In this document: positions 1-9,842 of the stretch, in pieces
Layout of the letters: every line of letters starts with the position of its first letter
Numbering within the stretch: the stretch's first letter is position 1
Origin: Eleusine coracana subsp. coracana
Taxonomy: Eukaryota; Streptophyta; Magnoliopsida; Poales; Poaceae
Reading direction: 5' to 3'
Assembly (NCBI GenBank): GCA_032690845.1
Contig: CM064417.1
Coordinates: forward strand, 33,424,432-33,488,431
DNA length: 64,000 nucleotides
Program-made: the position numbers and the translations under genes
Notes under the pieces: generated by a model
What the model saw: the letters and a program-made list of their open reading frames with translations, nothing else
What the model was told of the DNA's origin: nothing
The model's database searches: none

Positions 1-558
1 ACTCCCGACACCACCTTTGGATAGTTCTTTCGAGCAGCTCAGCCTCCATCTTCAGCTGCACCCCCTCAGCCACCTCGGGCTGCCTCTCGGGGCATTGGAT
101 CCTCTCATGTGCCTCCGCCTCCTCGCAGGAAGAGAAGCGGGATTATGAAGATGTTCAAATCTCTTATGAGCATGTGAAGGAGCATTAATCAGAGGCTCAA
201 CATCATTGAGAGGAATCAAAAGGGTCTTTATGACCATTTTGATATTGAGACTCCTCCATCGTCCCCAGCTGAAGGCTCACCTCCTCCTAATCATGATGAT
301 CCCACAACTCATGATGACCCCACCTTCACCATCGAGGAGATGAACTATTTTGGGTACTACCCGACTCCTCCTCCTTTCTCCTCTGGCGCCGGTTCGAGTG
401 CTCAACACATTCGTTTTGAGGATGAGGACGGCGGAGGTGGTGAAGATCAAGTTGCCTATGCTCTTCGCCAGCCCAAAGGGAAAGGACCGGCCATTGAAGA
501 GGAAGAAGAGGAAGAAGGCGATGATGATGATGAAGACTATGAGTTCTCCGACGACTAG
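1..558 (+). pseudogene. 3' ORF of a SIRE-like Ty1-copia element (broken, partial)
   Basis: One reading frame runs from the window edge to a stop at 556-558. It is interrupted by TAG at 22-24 and TGA at 175-177, so it is dead. The visible product is proline-rich (PPPPRRKRSG), then has a coiled stretch (NQRLNIIERN), and ends in an acidic tail (runs of E and D, then EFSDD). This layout matches the C-terminal half of the intact 387-codon ORF at 25528-26691: proline-rich, then coiled, placed between pol and the 3' LTR. Just downstream is an AAAAGGGGGAGAA tract (610-622), typical of this lineage, and the LTR starts at 1048. The start lies outside the window. Assignment to the envelope-position ORF is by layout and position, not by a catalytic motif. 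Confidence 0.6.
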
Positions 559-1047
559 AGCTCTTATCACCTTCTACCCACACTTTTCTCCTTTTTGGGT
601 GTCTTGATGCAAAAGGGGGAGAAGTGTAGTTATCTTAGTTTTTTTTATCTTAGTTTATGAGTTGTGAGCGAGTTTGGAGTTGAACTATTTATGGCACTAT
701 TTGGTTTGTAAAACTCTATTTTGCTACCTTTGTGGTTGGTTTGTGCACTCTATTTGCTTATTGTATTGATACTTTGTTGATTATATTTAGCTTGTTGCAT
801 TTGTGTGAAATAACATGTCATTTGTATTTCTTCTATCTTTTGTGATCAATTGTTGCAAATTAACATGTATGCATAGTTTTAGGTGGAGCTCTCATTTTTT
901 TTCTTTAAATATGTGCACTTATTATTATCTCATATCTTATTACTCATGCACACATCTAGGGGGAGCTCCTCATCACAAACTGAACCTTTATTGCATATTT
1001 TTATGAAATTTAGTTGTATTGTCATCAATCACCAAAAAGGAAGAGAT
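559..1047 (+). other. 3' untranslated internal region and polypurine tract of the SIRE-like element
   Basis: AT-rich non-coding stretch between the broken ORF and the LTR. It carries a purine-rich tract near 610-622 and a second (AAAAAGGAAGAGAT) immediately before the LTR at about 1034-1047. The second is in the right place to be the polypurine primer for plus-strand DNA synthesis. No other coding potential is seen. Confidence 0.5.
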
Positions 1048-1735
1048 TGAAGGTGCATCTAGGCCCCTAATTTTATTTTAGAATTGACATCAATACAATT
1101 AAGAATGGACTAATCTTTTAATGAGCATATATGTAGATTATGGTACAAAGTTTGGTGATTAAATGCATAGAAACAAAAGGGGAGAAAAGAAGATGGCAAA
1201 GTGCTTCAAGAGAAAATTCAAAATATGCTCAAGAATGAAGTTCATAGAGTTTTATTTTAAATCTTGAGTATAGGAAAAGCCGTACTATCAAGAGGGACAC
1301 AAAAGTGTGAAGCGGAGGTGAACTAAGTGCAAAATTCCCCTTTACAGACTAAACAAAAATTTTTAGGGCAAAATCATCGGACAAGTCCATCAGACTCTAG
1401 TACCTCTGCCACTCTGGGTTGTCGGACATGTCCGACGGTCATCGGACTTGTCCGATAACCAGAGGAAAGTCCGACGCATCGGACACTTTTATCGGAGTAC
1501 AGTTCCCCTGCCACCCTATTTTCATCGGACTTGTTCGATGACCATCGGACTTATCCGATGGACAAGACTTGTCTGAACCATCGGACAAGTCCATCGGATT
1601 CCAGTTCCTCTGCCCCTCCTGTGCCGTCGGACATGTCCGATGGTCATCTTATTTGAGTCATCGGGCAAGCTTGTCGGCTTCAGTTTCTGCGCCACCTTGA
1701 TTCATCAGGCTTGTCCGACACGGATCTCAGAACAC
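1048..1735 (+). repeat. Truncated 3' LTR of the SIRE-like element
   Basis: The LTR starts TGAAGGTGCATCTAGGCCC, clearly related to the LTR end of the tandem SIRE element (TGAAGCATCTAGGCCC on the minus strand at 24831). It follows a polypurine tract. From 1378 to about 1715 it holds an array of CGGAC..GTCCG palindromes (own entry). No TATA box or CA terminus can be recognised before gypsy-derived sequence begins at about 1746, so the LTR appears cut off in its promoter region. The right boundary is approximate. Confidence 0.6.
1378..1715 (+). repeat. Paired-palindrome tandem array, ~102-bp period
   Basis: Palindromes of the form CGGAC(NN)GTCCG lie at 1423, 1443, 1526, 1546 and 1628, and a half-degenerate form CGGACAAGTCC at 1378 and 1582. 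Pairs are 20 bp apart (1423/1443, 1526/1546). Equivalent sites recur every 102-103 bp (1423, 1526, 1628; and 1378 to 1582 is twice 102). Later units decay. The array sits in the LTR region that would be U3. Confidence 0.75.
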
Positions 1736-1745
1736 GCAGCCAAAC

Positions 1746-2195
1746 CTAGGCGCCCACCGTGAACTCCAGCGGCCGGTGATTGGCGTCATAGTAACGCTTG
1801 GTGTAAGTTTGAGCTTGGAGTAGCCGGTCACGGACGTCGGCGAGGAAGGCATCGTGGTCTTGCAGCATGGAGTCCACCGTCACTGTACATGCAGACGCCG
1901 GCTCATATGGAAGGAGCACCGGTGGAGCACGACCATACACGACCTCGAATGGCGTAGCCCGTAAAGCGGAATGGAAGGCTGTATTGTAACAATACTCTGG
2001 CCCATGGCAGCCACTCCAACCACTTGCGCGGGCGGTCGCCTGTAATGCAGCGGAGGTACATGGCAATGGTTTTGTTGAGAGCCTCGGACTGCCCATCCGT
2101 CTGTGGATGGAAAGCGGTACTCATCTTGAGCTTGACCCCCGCCAGCTTGAACAAGTCCCGCCATACATGGCCAGTGAACACCGGATCACGAATAC
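1746..2195 (-). pseudogene. Ty3-gypsy integrase fragment
   Basis: Minus-strand reading shows the end of a gypsy integrase core and part of its C-terminal region: HPQTDGQSEALNKT, containing the final catalytic Glu of the DDE triad, then RPRKWLEWLPWA, then YNTAFHSALRATPFEVVYGR. The two parts are in different frames, so there is a one-base indel near 2000. The fragment starts at DPVFTG near 2190 and ends around 1746. Protease, reverse transcriptase and RNase H are absent here. It abuts the truncated SIRE-like LTR, so one rearrangement or nested insertion has joined them. Confidence 0.8.
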
Positions 2196-2810
2196 CCGAT
2201 CAACTACCCGATATCCGGAATTTCGGTTCTTTCGATCCCAGGTCCAGTTTTTTTGGTTTCAGTCTTTGGATCTCGGTTTTTATGCCCAGCCCTAGTGTGC
2301 CTGTTGTCTTGAATCCCATGCCAAAATTGGTCACATTGAGGATGAGATGAATATGTTAGGCATATTTTGTGCAGGCCAGAGTTATGGCATTTCATTGCAT
2401 CACTGATGTGAATTTTATGCTGTTATAAGATATGAGGAAATATGTTCTTTTTACACTCGAAGTGTTTTGAGTAGATTCCAGAGAGAGTCAAAACACAAGG
2501 ACATCAAATTTGGGCAAAATGATCAAAATACGAGTAATCTTGTGATATTTTTGGATCTGTTACCATTTACCAGTGGCCTTGAATGTGAATTAACTACTGA
2601 AGTACATTTGTCTTATTACCTTTTATAATTTGATTGATGCTTTTTTTTTGCAACTTAAACTGACAAATACTATGTGCTTTTTTAATAGGTTAGTTGTGTT
2701 ATGGTAACTGTGATTGATTACAGATTTTTAATGAAATATTATATCATATATGGTTCTTATTGTTTCATTGATTGAATTCCTAATAGGCATTCTTTTCCTT
2801 GGTACTTGCA
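2196..2810. other. Intergenic, nothing recognised
   Basis: About 600 bp without a convincing ORF, RNA or terminal repeat. Positions 2190-2300 carry repeated CCGATATCCGG-like and GGTTTC-like words that may be transposon debris. The rest is AT-rich. Confidence 0.3.
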
Positions 2811-3290
2811 GAACCCTCAGCTACATCACCATCACCGGCTACGTGGTCCATATGATGCAGAGGTGGGGAAGATTGGCCTGTCAGTGCTTTCTACGTTAGT
2901 TGAGGACTGAAGAGTCGTCTTGCCTTTTCTTTGTTTGTGTTTTACAGTGTCATCACAAACTGAAGCTCACCTAGCTGGAGGCATGATCTTCATATGCTTC
3001 CCTCTCCATTTTCACTGTTTTTTTTTTTCTTCCATGCTCATTCTTTGCATTTTGCAAACTGAAGCTCATCTAGCTGGAGGCATGATCTCGGCTGCTATTT
3101 TACTGCAGTGCTCCTCCACTTTCAAGCCCAATCTGGGAGCCTATATTTTGTCTGTGTTGTTGATGTTGATGCCGAAAGAGTACTAGTGATGTGGAGACAA
3201 AGGAAATTGTCAGGTAAGGGTAAGAATACTATGAACACAATGTCTGCTGCTAAATATTTTGTTAAAGTTTCCCATCCTCTGTTCCTATGA
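2811..3290 (+). pseudogene. Exon-like host remnant with an internal direct repeat
   Basis: A good 3' splice site (ctgcag, ending about 2811) precedes an open stretch to a TGA near 2910. Downstream, a ~40-bp block beginning ACTGAAGCTCA occurs twice, near 2953 and 3057. The second copy runs on into sequence closely related to the reverse complement of 63050-63400 (shared blocks: ctcggctgctattttactg, gctgctaaatattttgtt). I do not recognise the product. It could be the end of a transcribed host gene, a gene fragment or an unclassified repeat. Confidence 0.3.
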
Positions 3291-4120
3291 TCTTATTGAC
3301 AGGATCGTGAAATATTTTGTTGACGTAGAGATAAATATTGTTGCTATTTTAAACATACTTATATTAGGAAAAAGTACCTAAACATTAAATTGAAGGATCA
3401 GTTACCTTTTCCTGTTTTTATAACCAGAACATATTATTTAATTTCTAGGTAGGATACAATTTTATCTCATCTTTTTTTGTAATGTTATATGGTTATGAAA
3501 GTACTCACTAACCCATATTTTATCTCAATTTTGCAGGTACTACTCATAACTCGGTAAGTTCATGACTCCGTTCATGTCTCAACTTACACCATACGTCCTG
3601 TAGGGGAAGTTTTACTCTACCACATCCATTTGTTCAAATTCCTTGACAGTATATTGTTGAAGTAATGTATTTAGTGGAACGAGGCCTGAGGGCATGCTTT
3701 GATGCTTAGCAGTTCATCTTTCATAATGTGCTTATCGATATAAACATCTGTGAAAATCTACGAATTCAGTTAGTCCCTCATCTTAGTCCCTCATCAGTTC
3801 AGGTACCTACTCTTATTACTATTTTTTTTAAATCACTTTAACAGTTTAAGTTCATTTTACACAGTTTCATTTTTGGTTAATTATCACATGGTTCTCCATG
3901 AACTATTTGTTTCCATATATTGCAGGACATTTTCTTGATATCATGTGTTTCCTACCAAGTAATTAAAACATTTTAATTTTCTTTTCATGTTATGCCAAGA
4001 GTTATATGCTCTATCAAATTACAGCAGTTCAATGTTTTTCAAATGCTTGACTCCTTCTACAGTCCTCATAGATACATGCTCGCAATTAAAACAAAGGCAA
4101 ACATAGTACTGAGCAATATC
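3291..4120. other. AT-rich intergenic or intronic sequence
   Basis: No open frame or terminal repeat stands out. If 2811-3290 and 5054-5196 are exons of one old gene, this would be intron sequence. Confidence 0.25.
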
Positions 4121-4141
4121 TAGACAAACACCAATAAAAAA

Positions 4142-4483
4142 CTCGACCTGTCGGGGAAAGCGCCACTCCCGACAGCATTACATTAAGAAGAAGAGCCTTC
4201 TCACACAGACCGAGAAAACCTCCGAACCTCCTCCCCAACCATACACAGAGACTCAGCTGGCCTTGTGAGCTGTGTCACGAGTCTTTACCTGTGCTTTGAC
4301 TAGAAAGGACGAGAAGATTTTTTTATCTATATTGTGCGCACTACAGCACTACACGCTGCAACAGTGCCGCGCACTATGCTGCAACAGTGCAGTGGTGAGG
4401 CTCGTGGTCGATCCGAGGATCGAACCCACGACCGGTTGTTCGCACACCAGCGAACTGACCAACCGAGCTAACGCTCGGTCCTC
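4142..4483 (-). mobile_element. tRNA-derived SINE with 20-bp target-site duplication
   Basis: Read on the minus strand, the element begins with a tRNA-like head: an A-box-like TTAGCTCGGTTGG followed about 35 bp later by the B-box GGGTTCGATCC, the internal RNA polymerase III promoter. The ~280-bp body is unrelated to tRNA. The 3' end, at the left, is a perfect 8-bp hairpin CTGTCGGG...CCCGACAG (4147-4174), followed by a short T run. A 20-bp direct repeat starting AGACAAACACC flanks the element at 4122-4141 and 4484-4503, so both ends are exact. SINEs have no protein; their RNA is copied by a partner LINE reverse transcriptase, and the 3' hairpin is the likely recognition element. The long intact duplication suggests a fairly recent insertion. 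Confidence 0.88.
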
Positions 4484-4503
4484 AGACAAACACCAATAAA
4501 AAA

Positions 4504-5053
4504 ATTCAGGATCTTATTAGCTTTATGCCTAATTTAGTTTGAAATAATTTAGTTGGTATGGAAATCCAAATGACCAATGTTGTCTTTAGCTTTTCGATGA
4601 TATGTTATGTGGTTAAAGCTTTTTTTCTGTATGAATTAATTTGAGCTTCCTTCCGAGGTATCATAGACGTCTTTCAGATAAATCATGACATTCATGGTAT
4701 GTGTCTCTGTTTTGTAGACTACTATAGTTCCCTGCAATTTCATCTATTTCCCTCTTTCTTCTTGCCACAGTGGGTTGAATGCACGTATTGTAGGTATATA
4801 TTTGTGCTAAATCTATGCTTAACTTACCTATTGCTTTTTTCCTTTCCTGAAACAGTGCTGCTACTACAAATACTAACTTACCAACAAATCATTTTTATTT
4901 ATGCAGAACATTTGGCAAGAAGTTGTTTATGCTTCGATTGGTCCTACAATCATATTCTGATTCTTACAAAGATAGTCGGTTACAAACTTTGATACTTCTA
5001 TGATGTATTTTTGTCGATTGGAAATTGCTCTCATCCCTATTTGTTTTGAACAG
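4504..5053. other. AT-rich intergenic or intronic sequence
   Basis: No coding, RNA or repeat feature recognised. It ends in a plausible splice acceptor, ttttgaacag at 5053. Confidence 0.25.
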
Positions 5054-5196
5054 GAAGCATGGTACAAGCCTCATTGGTATCAGAATATGACCTTGGAGAA
5101 GGGGAACTGTTGAAAGTTCCAGAACACATCATCAACGAACCATTGCTTAGCCTTGATGATCCGGTTGCACCTGGCACCTGGCAATATGTTGGATAA
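5054..5196 (+). CDS. Possible terminal coding exon, unknown protein
   Basis: After the acceptor CAG at 5051-5053, an open frame (phase 1) runs to TAA at 5194-5196. It encodes an acidic peptide including SEYDLGEGELLKVPEHII and LLSLDDPVAPG. The composition looks like real protein rather than random translation, and the stop is followed by ordinary AT-rich sequence. No domain is recognised. It may be the last exon of a decayed gene whose other parts lie at 2811-3290. Confidence 0.3.
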
Positions 5197-7063
5197 AACG
5201 CTGACACAATTTACTCTTCCAAAGTGTGGCAAGCTGAAGCCCATTACTTATGTGTTTATCCATTAAATAGAAATACTGTTGTTAATATGCTATTTAAACC
5301 ATTCTGTTGTAACCTGCTTAGATATACATCTTTTTTTCAAATGTTCACTAAAAGCCGAGTGTTGGAGGCAACAGAATGTTCACTACAGGTTATACAACAG
5401 AACGTTGTCGAGCTGTCATCGCGTTCGCACGCATTCGAGAAATTTTGATCAACAAAGAAGCCACCTGTAAGCATTGGTTGAACTGCTCACGTGCACAGTA
5501 ATGAACGGGCGTGGCGTTAGCGCGCCCCCCTTGTCCTTCCTATGCGAACGAAAAAGGCGAAGCGGAAGGGGACAGAAGAGACAGACACGCTTCAATGCAG
5601 ACGAAGGCTGCGACAGGACACGACATGACCCGGATCAGGGTCGTCTGAATTGGCGTTGTTAATGCAGAGAAGCTTTCCTCTGCATTAGGCAACATCTGAG
5701 CCATTCATCAGTATGGCAACGGCTGCTATTTGTTGCTACTTCTTCCATTAGAAAAATCAGCAAGACCCTACTTTCCTGCAGGTGCGAAGCTTCAGACGAT
5801 GTTCGTCTCAGCACATCGCTAGGCTGCTTGTCTGCTCCCGGAAGAAGCTCCTGGTTATCTACAGTTCTGAACGAGCTAGCTGCTTGCCGACACCCTCCCT
5901 GTTACTTTCCATGTGTTTACGGTCATGGCCACAAAGCGCTATGAGCAAGCTGAGGCTCCCACAGCGCGTAATGAAACATCAAGCCGCACAACCAATGGCG
6001 ACTACCATCTCTTAATCAAATTAAAGCAAGACAAGTACTGATATGTTTGGTTCCTATGCATCTTGTTTCAGTGTTCTACTCAGAGTTTAATTCATCAGTA
6101 CCATGTCCATCTAGAGACTTGAGTAAGAATCATGAGATAGATATGCATGGGTGCCCACGGAGCTTGATTTTTGTAGCACAAGCTTGATTGGAATGCCTAC
6201 AGCCTTTACAGATCAAGCTTGTGCTACAAAAACAGTTCATACAGCACAAGCTTGATTGGAATGCCTACTGCCCAAATCAGAGGACCCGGATCCCACATGA
6301 CCTCTCCTCACTTGATGACTCGAGTGAGAATTCATGGGGCGCTCAGCACATCAGCACTGTCCTTTTCCGTGTACCCAGGTGGGCAGGCAGAGATTGCATC
6401 TCCATGCGATACGATCTGGAGTGAATGCAGTGGCATCGTTCGTCTACAGACCATCATGCATGCAACAAGCCTTGAAACGTGAAGCTTTGGATGATGCATC
6501 GTTCAGACTTCAGAATCGTTTTTTGGTGAAGGCGGTACAGCGTGCTCATCACGAGTTCAGCGCTAGATTTTGAGCTTTGGTGGCATTATTGACCAGATTG
6601 TGTTGTGTGCGACTAACGAAAACAGCAACAAGAACAGCCGATTCTAAAGCATAGGCAGACAGCATAATCAGGCCCGTATTGGTGCTTGGCTTAAGGGCCA
6701 AGAGTTCAGGACTTTTCGTCCCCGGATTACTTTCTGACATTTTCCTGACCAATTGAAGCTTACGGTACCAATAATTTTTTTATGCAACGAGATCGCTGCA
6801 TCAGTTTTATCATTGCCGTGACAGAGGACATTTCCTGTACATCAATGTTTACACGGAACAAGTTCACCAACAGTATAGACTAGACACAGCTGCAATGATG
6901 TGCAAACGTCCAAGGTCGAAAAGTATTTTGTCTTACTGTTTCTCTTTTTTCAGATTCTGCTCTTTTTCACCAGTATGATTGCGGTTGCCTACTCAGAATA
7001 CATCTGAGATTAAAAAAAAGTACATTATGTCAATATTACGCACGAGAAATCACTCGCGTTACC
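5197..7063. other. Intergenic region with small repeats
   Basis: No convincing gene. A 23-bp direct repeat (ACAAGCTTGATTGGAATGCC and the next three bases) occurs near 6178 and 6247, with a nearby inverted copy of the word caagcttgtgctacaaaaa. Several short open frames (5782-6015, 6188-6482) overlap in different frames and show no domain, so they were not called. Confidence 0.3.
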
Positions 7064-8085
7064 AAGCCCCCGGTGCGGCACCACAGGTGGCGGTGCTCTC
7101 GCCTGTTCGGGAACTCTCTCGCACTGCTACAGTAAAGAGGCGAGTTCGAGGGTGATTCCAGTTTCCGGCGGCGACTCCGTCGGCTCCCTCTCGCCTTCGG
7201 TGGCCGGTCTGGCGCCGGAGGTGGGCAGGGGTCACGGTATCGCCGTCTGGATGTACATATCACTTCCCCCTCCCAGTTTCTTTAGATCTAGGTAGTAGGA
7301 TTAGGGTTCGTCTTCTCTTATCGCCATTATCGGCGACGGCGAGACCTTTTGTCTTCCTCCTGGCATAGCTGATCATGGTGTCGTCCAGTCCGAGGCGCGC
7401 CAGTAGTTTCTGGTGCCGTCATGGAGGATGAACTTGCGGGCGTCTGTGGTTCGCGCGGCGGCGGCGGCTTGCCCGGTGTGGGTGGGCCTTGGAGCTGGCT
7501 GGTGCTGCGGCGTGGCCTCGCTCGTGGCCGGTGGCGTGGTCGTCGCGTTCCGAGGGTCTGCGTGCCGTGGTCGTGGAGTTCCTGCTCCTATGGGGCGTCT
7601 TGTGTCATGGCTCCTCGTTCAGCTCTTGCCGATTGGGTGGATGTTTTTGCCCACTGACATTTGTTGGTGGTGGATGGTGCTTTGTCCGGGGCACATCGAA
7701 GAGGCGGCGGCGACGATGTGTCCATTGGAATAAAGTCTCCCGGGCTTTCGCTGTGTCGACAGCGTTTCGCTCTCTACCGCTGTCGACGAGCTGGGGGGAG
7801 ATGGGGTCCTTCGGGAGCCTGATCAGGGGAGCTCATCTTTCATATATCTTTTATATACCCTCTCACGCGTCGTGTCACAATGGTAGTGTGACGTCCCCGT
7901 CGCGCATCAGAGTTTTCTGTTGATCTCTCAAAGACGCTGTCATTTTGGTGGTGTGTAGATGTAGGTATGGTCATATTTGTAGGGTGCGTGCGTTGTGTAT
8001 GTGTTTGTATGTACTGAACAGATTCTACAGCTATACATTTCAGTTTGAGAGGGTTAAAAAAAAAAAAAAAGCCCCCGGTGCGGCA
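7064..8085 (+). mobile_element. Poly(A)-tailed non-LTR retroposon (insert 7081-8070) with target-site duplication
   Basis: An insert of about 990 bp ends in 15 A residues (8056-8070). It is bounded by the direct repeat AAGCCCCCGGTGCGGCA at 7064-7080 and 8069-8085; two A's are ambiguous with the tail, so the duplication is 15-17 bp. This is the signature of LINE-type target-primed reverse transcription. The first ~750 bp are GC-rich with no long conserved ORF. The last ~200 bp are GT-rich (tgtgtatgtgtttgtatgtac), as in many plant LINE 3' ends. No reverse transcriptase is encoded, so it is non-autonomous: either a 5'-truncated or internally deleted LINE, or a retrocopied transcript. Confidence 0.75.
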
Positions 8086-8342
8086 ACCGTACTCCCGACT
8101 CTTCCGTTTCCCAAGGTTTCGCAGCCTGCCAGCCACACCAAGCACATCGTCCTGTGGGAATGGGATCCAAGGCTCCAAGCTGGCATTTTTTTCTCTCTTG
8201 GGAGACTGAAGTGTGGCTGTTCACCCCTTCTTACCTGCGTGCATATATATATCCAGGAGGAGGAACTCAGACAAGAGTTCGGCATTAGCTCCAGACTCGA
8301 CGTTGCCCTCCGCGTCATCCTACTCCGACCTCGACCCCGGGA

Positions 8343-8825
8343 CTGAAGCCCCCCATCTTCCAGTGCGTGGTAGGGCACTTTGTGTGCGCGCCGTGCCGCG
8401 ACAAAGCCGCCGGCGCCGCCACGGGCTACCCTCGCCGGTGCCACGACATGGAACGCGTGGTCGACGCCGTGCGAGTCCCGTGCCCGTACGCCGCGCACGG
8501 GTGCAAGGCCACGCCGGCGTACCACGACAGGGAACGCCACGGCCGAGCTCCTCCTGCCCCACCTGGCCACCAAGTCATCATCCGCAGAGGAGATCGCCGG
8601 CTTCACCGTGCAGCTCCGCGAGGGCTTCGACTTCGTCCATGCCGGCGCCGGCTGTTCCTGCTGAACATGGCGATGGAGGACGCAGGGTGCGCCGTCAACG
8701 TGCTCTGCGTCCATCCTCGTGGCACGCCTCCCTCCAAGGAAATCAAGTTCGAGCTCCAGTACACGGGTTACTTCGATGCGCCTCGTCGCGACAGCCAGCT
8801 CGTCAACCATTACCAGAAATCCTGA
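8343..8825 (+). pseudogene. SINA-like E3 ubiquitin ligase, frameshifted pseudogene
   Basis: The frame from 8343 reads LKPPIFQCVVGHFVCAPC, the second half of a SINA-type RING finger, then RCHDMERVVDAVRVPCPYA and HGCKATPAYHDRE, the start of the SIAH-type zinc region. Near 8540-8640 the homologous frame shifts (ELLLPHLATKSS, FTVQLREGFDFVHAGAG) and then returns (LFLLNMAMEDAGCAV), so at least two compensating frame changes break the substrate-binding domain. The frame ends at TGA 8823-8825. The first half of the RING (CPVC-type cysteines) is not visible upstream in frame. SINA ligases transfer ubiquitin in the cytoplasm and nucleus; this copy is unlikely to encode one. It lies just after the retroposon target site. 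Confidence 0.7.
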
Positions 8826-9842
8826 CGACTCCTTCCAGTTTCTCGTGCCGTCGTCGGTTCTTGAAGATGACCAGACACCATCCAGGTCACGGCATCGGCT
8901 TACTTGATCAACTAGTCACTCCACCATCTGTGCCAGTCGATCTTAGTTCACTGCTCCTTATTATTAGTAGTAGCAGTGGTCGGTAAATGTTTAAAATAAA
9001 ATTGCAATGTTGATTAAAAATAGAATTACATGCGTGTACCGATATTTATTAAAATTGCCAGTCATACAACTTAAAATAAAGTAGAGTTGGTCAGGCGACC
9101 GTCCAAACAAGCCAAAATGTCGTGTACCATTTGGAATGAGAATAGACTACGATTGATAAGGCAATCCAAGCGAATACAGCGTTCCAAGCCGAATGAGGCA
9201 GAAGCAGCATACCACCCACCACGACACTTCGTGGTGAGGTGAGGGACCAAGAAGCGCACGCAAACTATGCAATCTATCGGTGCCCAGATGTTTGGACAAC
9301 TTGGAAATAAAGCACTGCTGTTCTGAACGGATCACACACTTAGGTCCAAGTGGATAATTGGAATTGTTGGACTAAAAATCCTTTATTTCATTCTTAATGG
9401 ACTGAAAATAAATATCTAAGACACTTTAATTTAGACATAGTTTGCCATTTACCTGGAGTCTGTAATATTGTTGCACCATGATCTTCGGTCCAGATGACAT
9501 GAGCTCGTGATCTTCAGTCCTGATGACATACTCGATCTCATGTGTGATGTCTAATCAATAGTCTCGTATGAGCCCCGGTGGTGTTCAGTTTTGTGTCCTT
9601 TAAGTTCTTACTTGCATCACACATCAAAAGTATATTATCTGTAGATTCATGTAGAATTTGATGTGCCTGTTAGTATAGCATATCATGACTGACCAGTTAA
9701 ATGAGGAAATAAGTACAAGCACAGGGGCCGTAGTGCCCAAGTCTTACTCTTGTTCCAGCAAAGACAAGACATCGTCAATTCTCTACTAATCCCTAGAAAG
9801 CAGAACACCTACGGCCGGCAGGCCGGGATCCGGTCACCCGGC
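8826..9842. other. Intergenic region and 5' region of the PX gene
   Basis: AT-rich, without a convincing gene. Around 9480-9540 the words atgatcttc.gtcc.gatgaca and tcgtgatcttcagtcctgatgaca form a short imperfect tandem repeat. The last ~100 bp before 9843 are GC-rich and likely 5' UTR; no ATG occurs in the PX frame before 9843. Confidence 0.3.

Noticed and set aside
4405..4480. Functional tRNA gene on the minus strand
   Set aside because: A and B boxes are present, but no complete cloverleaf was worked out and the sequence continues into a 280-bp body with a target duplication; it is the head of a SINE.
7413..7923. Coding region inside the retroposon
   Set aside because: Three overlapping frames, none with a domain; the composition follows the GC content.
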